The translations under genes and the position numbers were made by a program. The notes beneath the pieces were generated by a model that searched no databases, was not told the DNA's origin, and worked only from the letters and a program-made list of their open reading frames with translations. Below, one piece after another: positions 44,716 through 56,960 of a stretch of 64,000 bases of DNA (position 1 is the first letter of the stretch; every line of letters starts with the position of its first letter). This DNA comes from Bryum argenteum (Eukaryota; Streptophyta; Bryopsida; Bryales; Bryaceae): assembly GCA_037043015.1 (NCBI GenBank), contig CM073330.1, positions 2,567,263 through 2,631,262 on the forward strand, in the 5' to 3' direction.

Positions 44716-46522
44716 AAGGATCGAAGAGATAAATGCATATTACGATATTCTATTGTGGCAAAACAAGATCTTTTTAACAATTCAATGTAGGCAATTGAAA
44801 GTGATGTGTCATTTCAGCCTACCTGCCATTTTAGAGCAAATCTAGTTGATCCTTTGACATGACATGTTTTTTAATTTTCCATACGCACTATGTGTTTTGA
44901 GATTCACGTGTTGATGTACCTACGGCTAGTACATAAAATGCACATAGAATAATGAGAACCATATTATCTAATAAAGATCTTTTATTATCTTCGCATTGAT
45001 TGAGAAGTACTATGAGACACTTTACTCGGGGTCAAAGAAGGGCAACTATTCTCATCATGCAATTGGTTCATCAAAAATATATGAAGAAATGTGACCAATC
45101 ACACGAGAATTTTTCCCTCCTTGGGCCCCTTCGAACAACTTTGACTTCTCATGTAAAGCATTTCTGAATTTTTGTATATACAAACACATAAGATAAACAC
45201 AAGAATGCTTACTTAGACCGCAAAGATGTCCAAACATGACCTTCTATTGCGATTCACAATCAAAACAAAGAGTTACCTCCCACCTATAAAAATTCATAAA
45301 AGAAAAAAAGTTCATGAAGATGTAAGAAACCCAATAATTAGGACATGCAATTACTCTACTCTTTGTCCATGATGCGTATCATGTCGCAACCTGAAGTTTC
45401 TGTTGAGAGTAGAATTCCCTATTTTACTTAATCCCTTCATAACAAAGGCCACAATCCATACGCTTGAATCTGTAAAGTGAATTCGTACCGATTTGAAAAG
45501 GCCATAACTCAAACTCTTGAATCTGTGACGTGAAAAAGTTTCCAGACATGATTGAATCAACTTATTGACGACGAATACAATAACTGAAGGTGCTAACAAC
45601 AGAGGGGACATGAGAGAGAGTGATGGGGCCTGCCTTGCTGAAGAGAGGTCTACAGTACAAAACCACCATCACTATCCAACAATGTAATCAGGTACAGATA
45701 GAAAGAATTGACAAGACTACTTACTCTATACAAACTGAGTGGATGTACTTTACTTGAAGAAGCACGGTGCTTTCAAATTGTACTGAGCTGCAAATAATTG
45801 ACAAGAGCCTCGTATTGCAGAAGCCCTCCAAACTTAGATGTAGAGATCTACTACTACCCTCATCAGATATGAAGCATGACTATGATCTGTATACCCCTGT
45901 ATGTAAAAAAAAAGGGTCGATATAATTTCCTAAAAAGGGGCCAGGAAACTCAAGAAGATCCAATTGTGGAGACTTCTGGCAAAAGAGCTTAATCGGATAA
46001 CGGGATGTGTACAGAAGATTACAAAATTCACAACGAAGCCAGAAAAACAAAATGTTTCTGACAAAAATGCTTAAAAGTTGCACCTGAAGTTCTTGTCGCA
46101 TCACTCTTGTTCTCCCACTGAATTGTTATGGCTTGAATGGAAACGATCCTTGCACAGAATGTGGTTCCAGTCTTCATGCACAGGAAAGGAAGTTCAAGAG
46201 ACAAGGTTTGGTTGAGCATGTAGAATCCTTCAATTGGGCCACCTTATTTCAAAAGAGCGTTCAGGCTCATTGTCATGGTTTCAGCCACATCTGGAATACT
46301 CCATCCGGCCTTCTTGAGTGACATAGATAGGTACTCCACTTCCCGGGCTAAGGAAGCCAAAACTCCCTACATAAATCCAACCATCTCCATGAATACCGAG
46401 CAAATGTAGTTACCATAAATGCATCTGGAAGGCTCTGCTAAACGTCGATTGTTCAATTTGAGAAGATTGTAGACATCGACGAGATTGTAAGCACGTCTTT
46501 TAGAAGCCGGATGAAGCTGCCA
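44716..46522. other. Intergenic and possible 3' region of the SMI1/KNR4-like gene
   Basis: The part 46000-46520 has balanced composition and may be 3' untranslated sequence or a last exon of the minus-strand gene beginning at 47962. No continuous protein similarity could be read. The rest is AT-rich with no gene seen. Confidence 0.4.
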
Positions 46523-47962
46523 CTATACACAGGAGATCCTCACCTGTGCATCTAGCTGCTGGCTCCAACGCTGCGATGGTGACTTAGAATCTATCATGTC
46601 GTTTATCTCATCCTCTCGCCATCCACCCTGTCGGAGAACTACAGAGATTTCATCGAGGTAACCGTTTAACCACTTTGCAGATTTCACTTCATGCCTCTCT
46701 TTTTCTTCAAGTAGCTTCTTCACAGGGTATAACCTAGGCTTTGGTACATCGATGTCTGATATTTGAGGAGATAAGAAACCATCACCTCGCGTGGCAAGTT
46801 GTTTCAGAACCTTCGCAGCGAGATCGCTCCAGAATTCGATTCGTCTGGAGCTTCGGGATGACCATGGGACCATTGACAACCTCATCAATGTCTTTGGAGG
46901 AAGAGGTTTCTCCACAATGTAAGAGTAGTTCATGATGTCATCTTTACTTTCGATTTCCTGCTGTGGATCAGGTTCGTGTGTACGATGATCGAAGCTTCTC
47001 GAGAAGCTTAACTGCCGGCTTGCGCTTCGGTTGGAGTCTACACGAGAGAAGCCGGGATTTTGGAGCTTTTCCTTGCGTGGACTTCCAAGTCCGTCCACGT
47101 GCTGGGCGAGAACGTCCAGGCTTCGACCCCATGACTCATTGGAAGCCCCAGATCCAGATGCTTCCGAGGAATCTGTTCCTGATGATGAATTCGAGCTACG
47201 GTGCACGGAATCAAGGTCCGATAGGTGCAGGTTCTTACTAGCGTGTCCACCTTGAAGATTTTTCTCATTTCTAAAACTTCCCATATCATACATCAAATCT
47301 CCAAACTCAAACTTGTGTGTGAGAAAGGCTTTGCGGTCGAAAAAATCTGCGACGTCGTACCCACAGTACACTGCATTCTTCTGGTAAACAAAGAACACAG
47401 GATTTCCGGCTAAATTTGGCGAGGAGGGTATGTAGCAATGGCCATACATGGGGACAAGGACAGGAGACTTGCGTAGAGCAGAGCGAGCAATCTTGACTGC
47501 TTGCTTGATTTCCAATGGCCTTGGACCCCATCCTTTCCACCAGAAGCTTGAATTGGCGACTTGATGGAGAAGACCAACAACAGGGAGGTTGATGCGCATG
47601 CGTAAATGGTGCGGACTATCTGCTCGCCAGTTGGGAAAGCCCGCTCCAACGGGCAGACCTGCTTCAAGTATCCCTCTTAAGTCTGGCGGAAATGTAAAGC
47701 CATAGGTTGCTTCGATCCTCTCGAACTCTTCACTTGAAAGACCTTCGGCTATAGGAACCTCACATTCTCTTAGCTTCTCGATTACACTGCGTGCGTAAGC
47801 AGAGAAGGAGAAGAAGACCCGGCGAGTGCCAGGTGGAGTAACGGGACCCGCACTTGCGCGGGCAGACAAGCGCTTGAGACCTGCGAGATGGGCTTGCTGA
47901 TGCTTCGTAGGGGTTTTGCCTTTCGAATGATCTCCTGAAGCTTGCTCCGCGACATCCAACAT
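46523..47962 (-). CDS. SMI1/KNR4-like plant protein of unknown function
   Basis: One uninterrupted frame of 479 residues. The N-terminal HLAGLKRLSARA and the block GLSSEEFERIEATYGFTFPP...AGLPVGAGFPNWR (about residues 74-113) match plant proteins with a SMI1/KNR4-like fold. That fold is known in yeast cell-wall signalling and bacterial immunity proteins; the plant members have no settled role. HCYIPSSPNLAGNPVFF (about 175-191) is a second conserved block. Residues about 250-330 are Ser-rich and probably disordered, followed by a C-terminal RQGGWREDEINDMI motif. The frame ends DAQVRISCV, but a strong donor CAG|GTGAGG falls after DAQ. The last six residues may therefore be intronic, with a further exon downstream at lower coordinates. 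The start is the first ATG in a long open frame. Confidence 0.8.
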   Translation of the reverse strand: MLDVAEQASGDHSKGKTPTKHQQAHLAGLKRLSARASAGPVTPPGTRRVFFSFSAYARSVIEKLRECEVPIAEGLSSEEFERIEATYGFTFPPDLRGILEAGLPVGAGFPNWRADSPHHLRMRINLPVVGLLHQVANSSFWWKGWGPRPLEIKQAVKIARSALRKSPVLVPMYGHCYIPSSPNLAGNPVFFVYQKNAVYCGYDVADFFDRKAFLTHKFEFGDLMYDMGSFRNEKNLQGGHASKNLHLSDLDSVHRSSNSSSGTDSSEASGSGASNESWGRSLDVLAQHVDGLGSPRKEKLQNPGFSRVDSNRSASRQLSFSRSFDHRTHEPDPQQEIESKDDIMNYSYIVEKPLPPKTLMRLSMVPWSSRSSRRIEFWSDLAAKVLKQLATRGDGFLSPQISDIDVPKPRLYPVKKLLEEKERHEVKSAKWLNGYLDEISVVLRQGGWREDEINDMIDSKSPSQRWSQQLDAQVRISCV

Positions 47963-50900
47963 TGTGCTTATTTCTAACTTGAATTATTTCTCTACCGCAG
48001 CCAGAGCCAACTCTTCGTGAAAGAATTCCCGATCTAAAGCGCTCAGTACTGTATTCGCTGAGCAGAACAACAAAATCTTGAGCCCGCCATGGTGGAATAT
48101 TTTCTCAAAAGCTTGAAGCCATCCCCTCGCTTTCCCAATCTGTGCCGCGTTATTTCATTTACTTCAACTCTTCCAGGATATAACTCGATGTCTGTCCGGA
48201 GCAACCACCTGCATTATTGAGCTGATTACCCTATGTATCCTCTTCATGTAACAGCTGCGAGATCTTTGACATTTTGATCGGTATCAGAACATTCACGCCC
48301 CCCTGCATCATTACAACCGCTTTCAGTTCCATCATTGATCCTAAATTTGGGTACATCCAGATCCATTGTACTGTGCCCTTTGCAATCGTGGTCGCATTTG
48401 GTAGCGAGCCTTCCAATAAGTGCGGCGCTTTAGAACAAGGGTAAGTCAATGGTTTTAAAAACTGTCTTCTGAATGGCATTCTAAAGTATTCTGCACATCT
48501 GGCTGAATTGTCAGACTGTTACACAATTGACTTCTGCAGATTATGTCATAGTAAATTTTCTCGGGAACCAGGCAGTCAGACTAAGGAGATTAGAACATAA
48601 AAGCTGGCTAGGAAGGTGCAAAATTCTCAGACACTTTCCTGCCACGCAAGTGAAAAAGGCAGACCTTTCATTTTCATCTGGTGCGAAGAAACACAACAAT
48701 GCGCAGTCAAAGTGACCTGACTCTTTGGATTCCATTTTCAAGTGACCGCCACAAGATCTCGCAAGAGAAACAAAACTCGTGCTTGACAAGCAAAAAATAT
48801 TCCACTACGACGTGATCACACCTGCTAAAATTTAATTGAGCTGCTTATGATAATGTGAAAGACACCTCAGTGCAAGACAGCTCAGGCGAGATATTCAATT
48901 GAGATCCTCGAGGATATTGAAATTTTCAGTGTTTACAAAAACGCCAAGCAAGCAGCGAGAGAGAACATTCAAATTTCATTGCAGACCATGCATGAGCATC
49001 CTTGACGAAATGCAGCGAAGTGAAATATTAGAACTAATTCGGACAAAGCAGATCACTGCAACAAAAGAATGGCAAAACGTCTAGGACACTGTACCTGCTC
49101 CAAGAACACCGCTATGTCACCGTTAAAGAATCAGAGCCACCAAGCTGTACTACGAGATCCACCATATTCCACCAACATCCGGCACGTAAGAGGCTCCGTT
49201 ACCACTATTGCGCGCTCTTCAGAGAGTTTTCACCATGTCGCTTCGACCTAACAGCCTCTCTTCCTCCAAGACCGCCTAGCTGGTACTCCGAACCTCAGAT
49301 GATGCACGAAAGACCAATTTTCCCCTGCGCTATCAACGGATCGTTGAGATCAATTTCCAGATAAGCATAATAAGTTGTCCTCCTCACAGATACAGCCGAA
49401 AATTTAGCCAGAGATCGAACTAAGATCCGATACCTAGTCTGACGCAAGCTATCTTTATTTAGATAAAAAGCTACCTACAAAGCAACTCGCTACAATGAAA
49501 TCTCTCCAGCTCGAGGAAAACAGCACAATTTGTCGCGAAGATTGTCTTCCGACATACACCATAGCAATACGACAATCTCTACAGACCGTTTACAATAGAA
49601 AGTTTCAGAACCTTCCTTCCTACTTTCTAATAGAACTAAATATTACAGTACATTGCACTGACACACAAGAAACAGTCGTGCATGCACCAAAGCCAAATTT
49701 CTCTCCAATTTGCCAATCAAACTCCGAGCTCCGTAGCCGCAATACCAAAAGGCTACTCAATTCACTGTACCAAATCTTGACAAATCGCGCTGTCAAGAAA
49801 CAAAAGAATACGTTCTCACATCGTCCCGCTGGTCCCACACACTAATGACTCCTGCTTTCCGATCACGCGTGCATGCTCCATAGCCAAAATCCTCTCTAAA
49901 AATCACAATAACTAATCAAAGTCCAAGCTCACAATACGCCGAACTAAAAGGCTAAATGAATACTCAACCAAATCTCGACAAATCATCAACATCAATCACA
50001 TCAACAACCCGCAACAAAAGAGAGCGTTGCTCACGTAATCCCGATGCCTCCGCACAATGGTGTTTCTCACGCCAGCCTCGAAACACGTTCAGAGTTTCCT
50101 TCTATTTCTATATCTCACTTTCTAAAAACAACAATCGCATATCAAATTCCGAGCTCCTAGCCTCGAAACGGAAAGGCAAAATGAAATGAATCGCTGAACT
50201 GAATCTACACAAGAAGCAACTCCCGCACCTCAACAGCACAATGACAAAATTTCGCAATCAAGAAACAGAAGAGAACGTTGCTTAATGCTTCCACAGAATA
50301 ATGCCAATAACGTCAGCCTCGAGACAGGCCTGAACTTCTTTCTATTTCCATCTCTCACTTTCTAAATAAGCCAATACTCTACCAAACTCGAAGCTCCAAA
50401 TGAATCGTTTCAGTGAATCTTGATAGTAACAAGTAACTTCTGACAATACGCGACATGCCGAAACAGAAACCTGTCTCTTCCGCATTAAATAATGTCAACC
50501 GAATTTAACACAATTCCGCCATGATCGAGGGGGAACCGGTCGGTACCACGAATGCAAGAACGCGGAGAAGCAAATATAGAGCAAGAATATTCGTGACCCG
50601 CACGTTCTCCCAGCCGGCTTTCGGAAGCTAAAGAAAAACCTCGTTACCGAACGGCGTAAGCATCAGAAGGTACCTCCGGAATGCTGGCGACGAGAGCTAT
50701 CGTTTGGAATCATCGGCGCGCTCGACCGAGCTGAAGCTACGCAGCAAAATATCGAGCTATGGAGGTGGAAGCTCTGGGGGAAGACTCCTGCCGGTGGCGC
50801 CAGCCATGTCTACAGACCAAAGAGACGAAGTGGGGAACGATGGTTGGGAACGGGGAACGGGAACGGTTAGATTGCTATTGGGTACACGGTGCCCCAGGTA
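47963..50900 (-). promoter_or_regulatory. Probable long leader, leader intron and promoter of the SMI1/KNR4-like gene
   Basis: This 2.9-kb stretch is less AT-rich than ordinary intergenic DNA here. Read on the minus strand it is T-rich between about 48900 and 50480, as plant introns are, and GC-rich at 50540-50900, as plant first exons and promoters often are. No other gene was recognised in it. A minus-strand ATG near 50806 opens a frame of only about 17 codons. Exon boundaries are not fixed; the reading as a leader is inference. Confidence 0.4.
49723..50480. repeat. Diverged tandem array, units of 200-240 bp
   Basis: Units begin near 49723, 49922, 50149 and 50388 (each with a CCxAGCTC word). 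They share in order AAAAGGCTA, CAAATCTxGACAAAT, AAGAAACA-AAAGAxxACGTT, CTATTTCTATATCTCACTTT and CTAAAxAA. The last unit is partial. It lies in the presumed leader intron of the gene ending upstream at 47962. Confidence 0.7.
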
Positions 50901-51137
50901 GGGCTAGGCCCCCAACGTGTGAAAATTGAATTCTTCTAGGAAACTCCTCTCTTTTTGCCCATTTAATTATTAATGTCCGAATTGGTCCTTTGGGCATGAT
51001 CTTGGGGTGTGTTAAAGTTGGTTACCGATTTCCACAAATTTATTGATCCTTTTGTTTTTTCCTTCTGACTGCGCTTTTAATTATTTACTTCACTAATTGA
51101 TATGATGGTGGATGAGCTTTGCAATGATTTATGTTTC

Positions 51138-51348
51138 AACTACACTAAATTTGATACACTAATTTACATAAACATGTTATAAGTTTTTACTGTTGCTCAA
51201 TAATTTTACCCTCTATATTGGTCAAGATGGGGGTCCTTCTATCTATCAGAATCAATGCTCTTGGTAATTTTTTTAAAACAACAGTAAAAACTTATAGCAT
51301 TTTCAAATCTTATAATAATCTAACACTAATTATCAAATTAGTGTAGTT
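51138..51348. mobile_element. MITE with CAACTACACTAA ends, 211 bp
   Basis: The left end CAACTACACTAAATTTGATA is mirrored by ATCAAATTAGTGTAGTTG. The inverse match continues inward to ATAAGTTTTTACTGTTG / CAACAGTAAAAACTTAT, giving arms of roughly 80 bp with indels. No clear target duplication; superfamily unknown. Confidence 0.75.
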
Positions 51349-52827
51349 GATTGTTTAGATATAGTACAAAATGAACTTTTAGAAATTAATCACCTTTCAT
51401 TTTGGTGATAATCCTAGAGGGAATGTGGGGTTGGAAACTTTTTGTACCATGTATTATTTCAATTACATGGTGAATTAATTTCAAGATCTTGTGCTGAAAT
51501 TTTATAACATTTAATTTACTTTTTCCAATTTCTTTGATCATGAGCAATGAGGTTTTTAGAGGTTGTGAGGGACTTGAAAGGGCTTGGGTATTTAAGGGTT
51601 AGTAAGATAGCAAGTGTGTGCTTATCGAGGATTCGAGTTGGAGAAGATAAAAGGATATACAACAAGTACTAAGAAGTGTGAAAATTTCAATAAATGTATG
51701 ACAAGGCCTTATCAATATGGCTCTTTGAGCGAGCAAGCCCAAAATTTGGCGAGATATGCAATCCTTACCATTTCAAAAGTGTCGGTGGCTAATCCTCCTC
51801 TGCTTTTTATCGTATGTGTATTCGAACCTTAAATAAAAAGTTGAGGCTCTCAAGCTCACATTCAACTTTTTATCCACTAAGCAAACACTAACAGGGCTTT
51901 GGATGTCTATTTAGGTCCATATGCGGTGATGCTCTACGGGCTGTTAACACGTGGAGGAGTTGCAACTAACTTCACTTTTAATCAAAGTTGAATCGACATC
52001 ATTCATAAAAGGAAAAAATATTAAAGGTTTTCAAGTGGTACTCACAAATCCTTTCATCATTCTACACGAGTGAACGAATCTTTTGCAAATGATAAGTCAA
52101 TAAGGCTCCTACACTTTTTTTTGCTTCTCACTGCATAAAGTACATCCAAGTTGTAATTTTAAAAGTATACAAGATGACTCGCAATGGGATTGAAAAACAA
52201 TAATCCCCTCCTACTACTCCTTGTATGAAATAGACTCTATGTACTTTTCTACTCCTCTCATATTTTTAACCTCTTACTTAGCTCCCACACATAGGATTAA
52301 TTTCTGTCCGCCTTGTATAGGTCTTTCCACATGCAAAGAAAAAGCGTGTCACCAATGTCCATTGGCCTCACCTAAGTCGACTCGCACTATGCCCTGACAC
52401 TCCAACAAAGTACCCTACCACCAAAAATTATAGTAAACAAGTGATCCAAGGTAGGAGGAGCTTCAAGCCACCGAACCACAAGAGGCAATTTAGTTTAGAA
52501 AGGCCAAGCAGAACCAAGCTTTTCAAAGTCGGGCCATGTGAGCGTGGTAGCTCTCCACAACCTACAGTGGTACCCGAATAAGATCAACCTATAGTCAAGA
52601 ACATTGTCCCTGTCCCTTTATTATGCAAAGAGGCATTGTTTCGTTATGGTCAACGCTTGGATAAGATCAACGTTTTTGTAATCGTTGATCTAATCCAAGC
52701 ACCACTATGAGTCCCTAGCTATCCTCGGAGTACTACTCAAAAATACCACAATAAATATATTAATAATTCATGCTTCCTCAAATTTATATAATAATGGCAT
52801 TGGGTCCGTTCGGCACTCGTTCCTACC
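51349..52827. other. Intergenic, no gene recognised
   Basis: AT-rich with no convincing exon. The part 52300-52700 has more balanced composition but no readable protein. Confidence 0.5.
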
Positions 52828-52966
52828 CACCAACATACCAACCTACCAACATACCAACCTACCAACCTACCAACATACCAACCTACCAACATACCAACCT
52901 ACCAACATACCAACCTACCAACATACCAACCTACCAACATACTAACTTACCAACCAACCTACCTAC
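52828..52966 (+). repeat. Minisatellite of CCAACATA/CCAACCTA units
   Basis: About 139 bases of alternating CCAACATA and CCAACCTA octamers (combined period 16, some doubled octamers). The Tyr-Gln-Pro-Thr-Asn-Ile-Pro-Thr reading on the plus strand is a by-product. Confidence 0.95.
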
Positions 52967-53524
52967 CTTCTTCTTTGTTTTTTGGAATATGTATAAAAAT
53001 TTAAAATACAGGCATATATAAAAATAATAGAAAATGGTAGACACGTACAAAAGAGCTTCTCCGTCGGGACGACGGGGACCTTTCTAGTATGAAAAAAAAC
53101 CCAAAGCTCAATAGATTAATCCATGAATTTCACTTTCCGAAGAAAAGCAACAATCCCCACAATTTAATACTAAAATCACTGCTCAGTGATAAATTCCCCA
53201 AATCTGGAACTCATTGGATCATGAAAGCTACTATGCACTTTTTGCGCAATAATAGTACACCACACTTGGAACAAATCAATTGCTTGCTTCCAATGTACCA
53301 ATACATCCTATGTCACTTTCTCAATAATTTGGCACACATAACCATACTCAGGAAGAGAGACTTGGTACCATTGTTCTATTCTAGATCTTTTATGTACCAA
53401 ATTGGGGGGTGTGCATGCATGCATGTATGCTCCCCCCTCTTGTTGGAAATTCATTACTTGAATTGTCCTTAGATTGGGTCTTCAATTATTTTTTAAAATT
53501 TTGAAAAATAAAATAATATATTAA

Positions 53525-53748
53525 CCCCTAAAGATCCAAGAAAGTTGAAATGGGTTTTTCGGGATTCTTGTAGGGAGTGAAATCAGCCAACTTTGAACAT
53601 CATAATCCCACAAATGAAAAAGAATCAACGGTTCAAATTATGCAAGTTCTATGGTTGGATTTTCTACTTGATACTTAGATTGAGCTTGTTTTGGCCGGAA
53701 GTAATCAAAGGTCATTTTCTGTAATGTAAGGATTAAGGATTTTAGGGG
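53525..53748 (+). mobile_element. TTAA-flanked MITE, 224 bp
   Basis: It starts CCCCTAAAGATCC and ends GGATTTTAGGGG, with TTAA at 53521-53524 and 53749-53752. The interior is related to 56961 and 62926 (CAGCCAACTTTGAACATCAT, ATACTTAGATTGAGCTTGTT). Confidence 0.85.
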
Positions 53749-54312
53749 TTAATCAAATGAGAGAAATTGAATTATGAACCTAAGTAGCAGGAATTTTTTT
53801 GCATTTTTGAATTTTTTTTTCAATGAGGTGAAAATAACAAGTTGATATTCAAATATATAGGTTGTTATGTTACTCCAATATTAGTTGCTTTGATAAAAAG
53901 AAAACATGAGAATTAAGAAAATACAATAGGTAATGGTCAGGAGTGACCTCAAAATATTAGAGGATATTGGTCTGGTACCCGTAAGGCTTCTGTTACTCTG
54001 AGGTTGTGGGTCTAATGACCTCCAGGCATAGTTACATACAAGGATAGGTCAAACGAACACTATATTCACGCCGGCCCCTGAATAGGTTGGAGTTTCTCTT
54101 CTTCTTCGTGGGTTTGATTCCTCGCTTGTAACATTTGTCTTGTCCAAGCCACGCTTTCACCCTAAAAAAGCAAACAAGTGCCCCTAACTTTTGCATTGTG
54201 TATATGATCCAACCAATTTCTTAGATTTTTACAAATACTTAGTTTGCGAATAGCCATTCCAAAATTTGATACCGTACCATTCGTCCCACGTAGAGACAAC
54301 GGTTTGCGCAAG

Positions 54313-55118
54313 TTAAGGTACAATGCTCTTAAACCGCTCGGCACCCCAAAACCGATCAGGCCCCATTCCTAGATTGTAAAAGAACAGATGCACCTCATTC
54401 GTACATTTGAGTATGTGAGCGGTTTAAGGTCATGTACACTTTCGACTTCAGAAATTTCTAGCAAATTCAGCTTTTGCTATTTAATTGTGGAAATTTTCGC
54501 ACTCACTCTCCCCCCTGTTTCCGCATCCAAGAAAAATTTCAAATAATAGACATGAAGTCACAACCATGCTGAATCGCTTATTCGAGCGGTTTAAGGGCCG
54601 ATTTACACCTAGGGGCCGGGCCAAGTTTTCTTGGGGCCAATTGCTTGAAATTTCAGCCCATTTTTGGGTTGGGGCCGGCCTCAAGACCTCATTATAATAT
54701 GATTAGAATGGGGGCCGATTTTCCTATATGTAATGGCCTTCGGGCCAAGAAGCCAGGCCAATTCAATAAAGTCCAAAAAAAATCAGCACTTCTCAAAAAA
54801 CGGACGGATTTGATTTGGTGAAAAAAAAAATGTTTTTTTTAAAGAAAGGTTTTTTTAGACAAATCTGACATTGGCCCCCAGGCCAAGAATTGGCCTTCCA
54901 TTCTCGGTGCACCCAATTCACCGAGCTCGGGCCATGTCAGAACTTGCATTTCTTGATTAAAAAAATTCTGACACCAAATTGGCCCGGCCTCTAGGTGTAA
55001 GGGGGTTGGGCCCGATTTTTGCCTTTCGGCCAATCACGAGTGAGGATTTCAGCCCTCAAACGGGCTGAATTGGCCTGTCCCCTAGGTGTAAAGCGGCCCT
55101 AAGGGCAGTGTACCTTAA
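54313..55118. mobile_element. Older MITE interrupted by a PIF/Harbinger MITE
   Basis: The left end TTAAGGTACAATGCTCTTAA and its inverse at the right (GGGCAGTGTACCTTAA) are separated by the insert at 54595-55099. Removing the insert and one TAA leaves about 298 bp, the same as the uninterrupted relative at 26746-27043. Interior words agree (CATTCCTAGATT, GAACAGATGCACCTCATT, ACATTTGAGTATG). Confidence 0.8.
54595..55099. mobile_element. PIF/Harbinger-type MITE, 505 bp
   Basis: The ends GGGCCGATTTACACCTAGGG and CCCTAGGTGTAAAGCGGCCC are inverse copies with one mismatch. A TAA duplication flanks the element (54592-54594 and 55100-55102), as PIF/Harbinger elements make. It is GC-richer than its surroundings, with repeated GGCC words. 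No transposase frame. Confidence 0.88.
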
Positions 55119-56213
55119 GAAGCGAGTTTTGGAAACCGTACCCAATTGCGCAATGTGCAAGACCATTTGCAATAATGCCGTTAATGGCTGTTGCCAAAAC
55201 ATGAAGAAGTTACTGCATGCAGTTGGTCACGAGACGTATTTACCATCCATTATTACGATGGGAGGGGCGGGGTCACAAGCATATGCATTGCCATATGATT
55301 TTACACCCCACCCATAAAAAGGTTAATATTAAAAAGGGACAAGAGGTATCACTATCTCCTTTATTCTTTTTCATCAAAGCGAGGTTGGCTTCATGTAAAG
55401 TGTTAGGTGGCTATGGCTTTCAAACCTCATCAATTCAATCCAAAGTTGCTTGTGAAGGATGTAGATGGGTTATCATTTGGAGAAAAAAACCCCCAACAAA
55501 TAAAGATGTTCTTCGAGCATTCTTCGGCTTTTGAACCTCAATTTTCATCGTAGAGGTGCTCGTGAAGAAAAGTGAGGGGTTATCATTTGGAGGAAAATTC
55601 CCTCCGAAAAAGAAATGTTCTTTGGCTACATTATGTTCAAGATACGAGCATTTTTTGGGGATTGTATTGTTGGTCGTTCATGATTGATCTTGAAAGCATA
55701 GGTGATGATGTTTGACTTTGAGAGCGGAAACTTTAGGTCGAAGATTTGGAATGTTGGCTAGAAGTTTCTTATTCTCCCACATATAAAGAGTACTTGAGTT
55801 CTTTTATGTATTGGTGAAAATTTCATGCTTTTTGATGAATTATAGTTTAATAAGCAATTTAAGTTGTGAATTGTTAAACTTTGATAAGAGATTACTTGAC
55901 GACTTAATCAATGATCAAGGCAACAAAGCCCAACATACCGACGAAGAAAGAATTTCCTTGACTAACCTATTTTCTAGGCTTGTTCAATTTTTGATAATAT
56001 TTGTTCAAAGATTGATTCTCGAACTTCAACTTAGAACAATCATATCATAAGAGGTTTTGACGATGGTGTTTATGGATTCCATGGTCCTTTGCCATTACGA
56101 TGAGCACTTGAAGTATTGAATGATTCGCCAAGAAATTACTCAAAAACATGAACTTCCAAGTAGGCACATACATCTTCATGAAGTACTCTTTGGTCTTCAT
56201 CACTCAAATCGTC
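55119..56213. other. Intergenic, no gene recognised
   Basis: AT-rich. A local duplication is visible around 55420-55640 (TTATCATTTGGAGxAAAA and AAGATGTTCTT / AGAAATGTTCTT), but no gene. Confidence 0.45.
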
Positions 56214-56461
56214 TTAGGGCAAGGGCATGATAAGGGTACCACTAACTAAGACGCATCTCCTTATGTGCGACCCATGTGTAATTTATTATATATGTGCCAG
56301 AAATTCCTTTTTCTAACCCCATGTATACAACTATAGCTATGTCACCTATAATACCAACTGGTTAGAATAATTTTTTAATATTTTTTACTAATCTAAAAAG
56401 AAGTTTTAGAAAAAATCACAATATTTTTGGAGGAGTACCCATATCATCCCCTTACCCCTTA
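56214..56461. mobile_element. Second copy of the 5108-5338 MITE family
   Basis: Interior matches 5108-5338 (GGGTACCACTAA, GTATACAACTATAGCTATGT, CACCTATAATACCA, GGAGTACCCATATCA). The outer ends TTAGGGCAAGGGCATGATA and TATCATCCCCTTACCCCTTA are inverse copies but differ from those of the first copy. Confidence 0.72.
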
Positions 56462-56960
56462 ATAGAAACTTCCATTGCAAGCATTTGCCTCTAAAAGAAC
56501 CTTCATATAAATATGGATTGAAAATTTTCCAAATTGAACTTGGACACTTTCAACAAGTTCAACAATTGGAAATTAGTCGGGATTGCAGTCAACGGTGAGA
56601 TGGAAAACAAATAGTCTGGTTAACGAACATACATAAAGTTCGCAAAAAAGTTTTAATTCGCGACCGAAAGTTGGTCAATATTTGAAAGCTAAGTCATCAT
56701 CCATTTGTTTATGGCATGCAATTTAGGTGACTAGTTTGGTGCTACTCATCAATAAGTTGTTGATCTTGGTGTGCCCTCATTTTGGTTCATCCTTATGCAA
56801 GTACCGTACTGTACTTCACTTTAAGAGATACCGTAATCTAGTTTACGCGATCCATTTAATTGCGCAAAGAATTTATATGTATGTTGTAAAGTAACGGCTC
56901 AAGTTTTAGGTTGGCAAATTGATCGTGTTAATAATTTTTGTGTATAGGCGAATGTGTTAA

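Noticed and set aside
52770-53021. Open frame with a Tyr-Gln-Pro-Thr-Asn-Ile-Pro-Thr repeat, resembling a structural repeat protein
   Set aside because: It is only the reading of an octamer minisatellite; no splice sites or flanking coding sequence support it.
53089-53472. 127-residue plus-strand frame starting with ATG
   Set aside because: AT-rich, low-quality composition without family resemblance; it overlaps the flank of a MITE-rich region.
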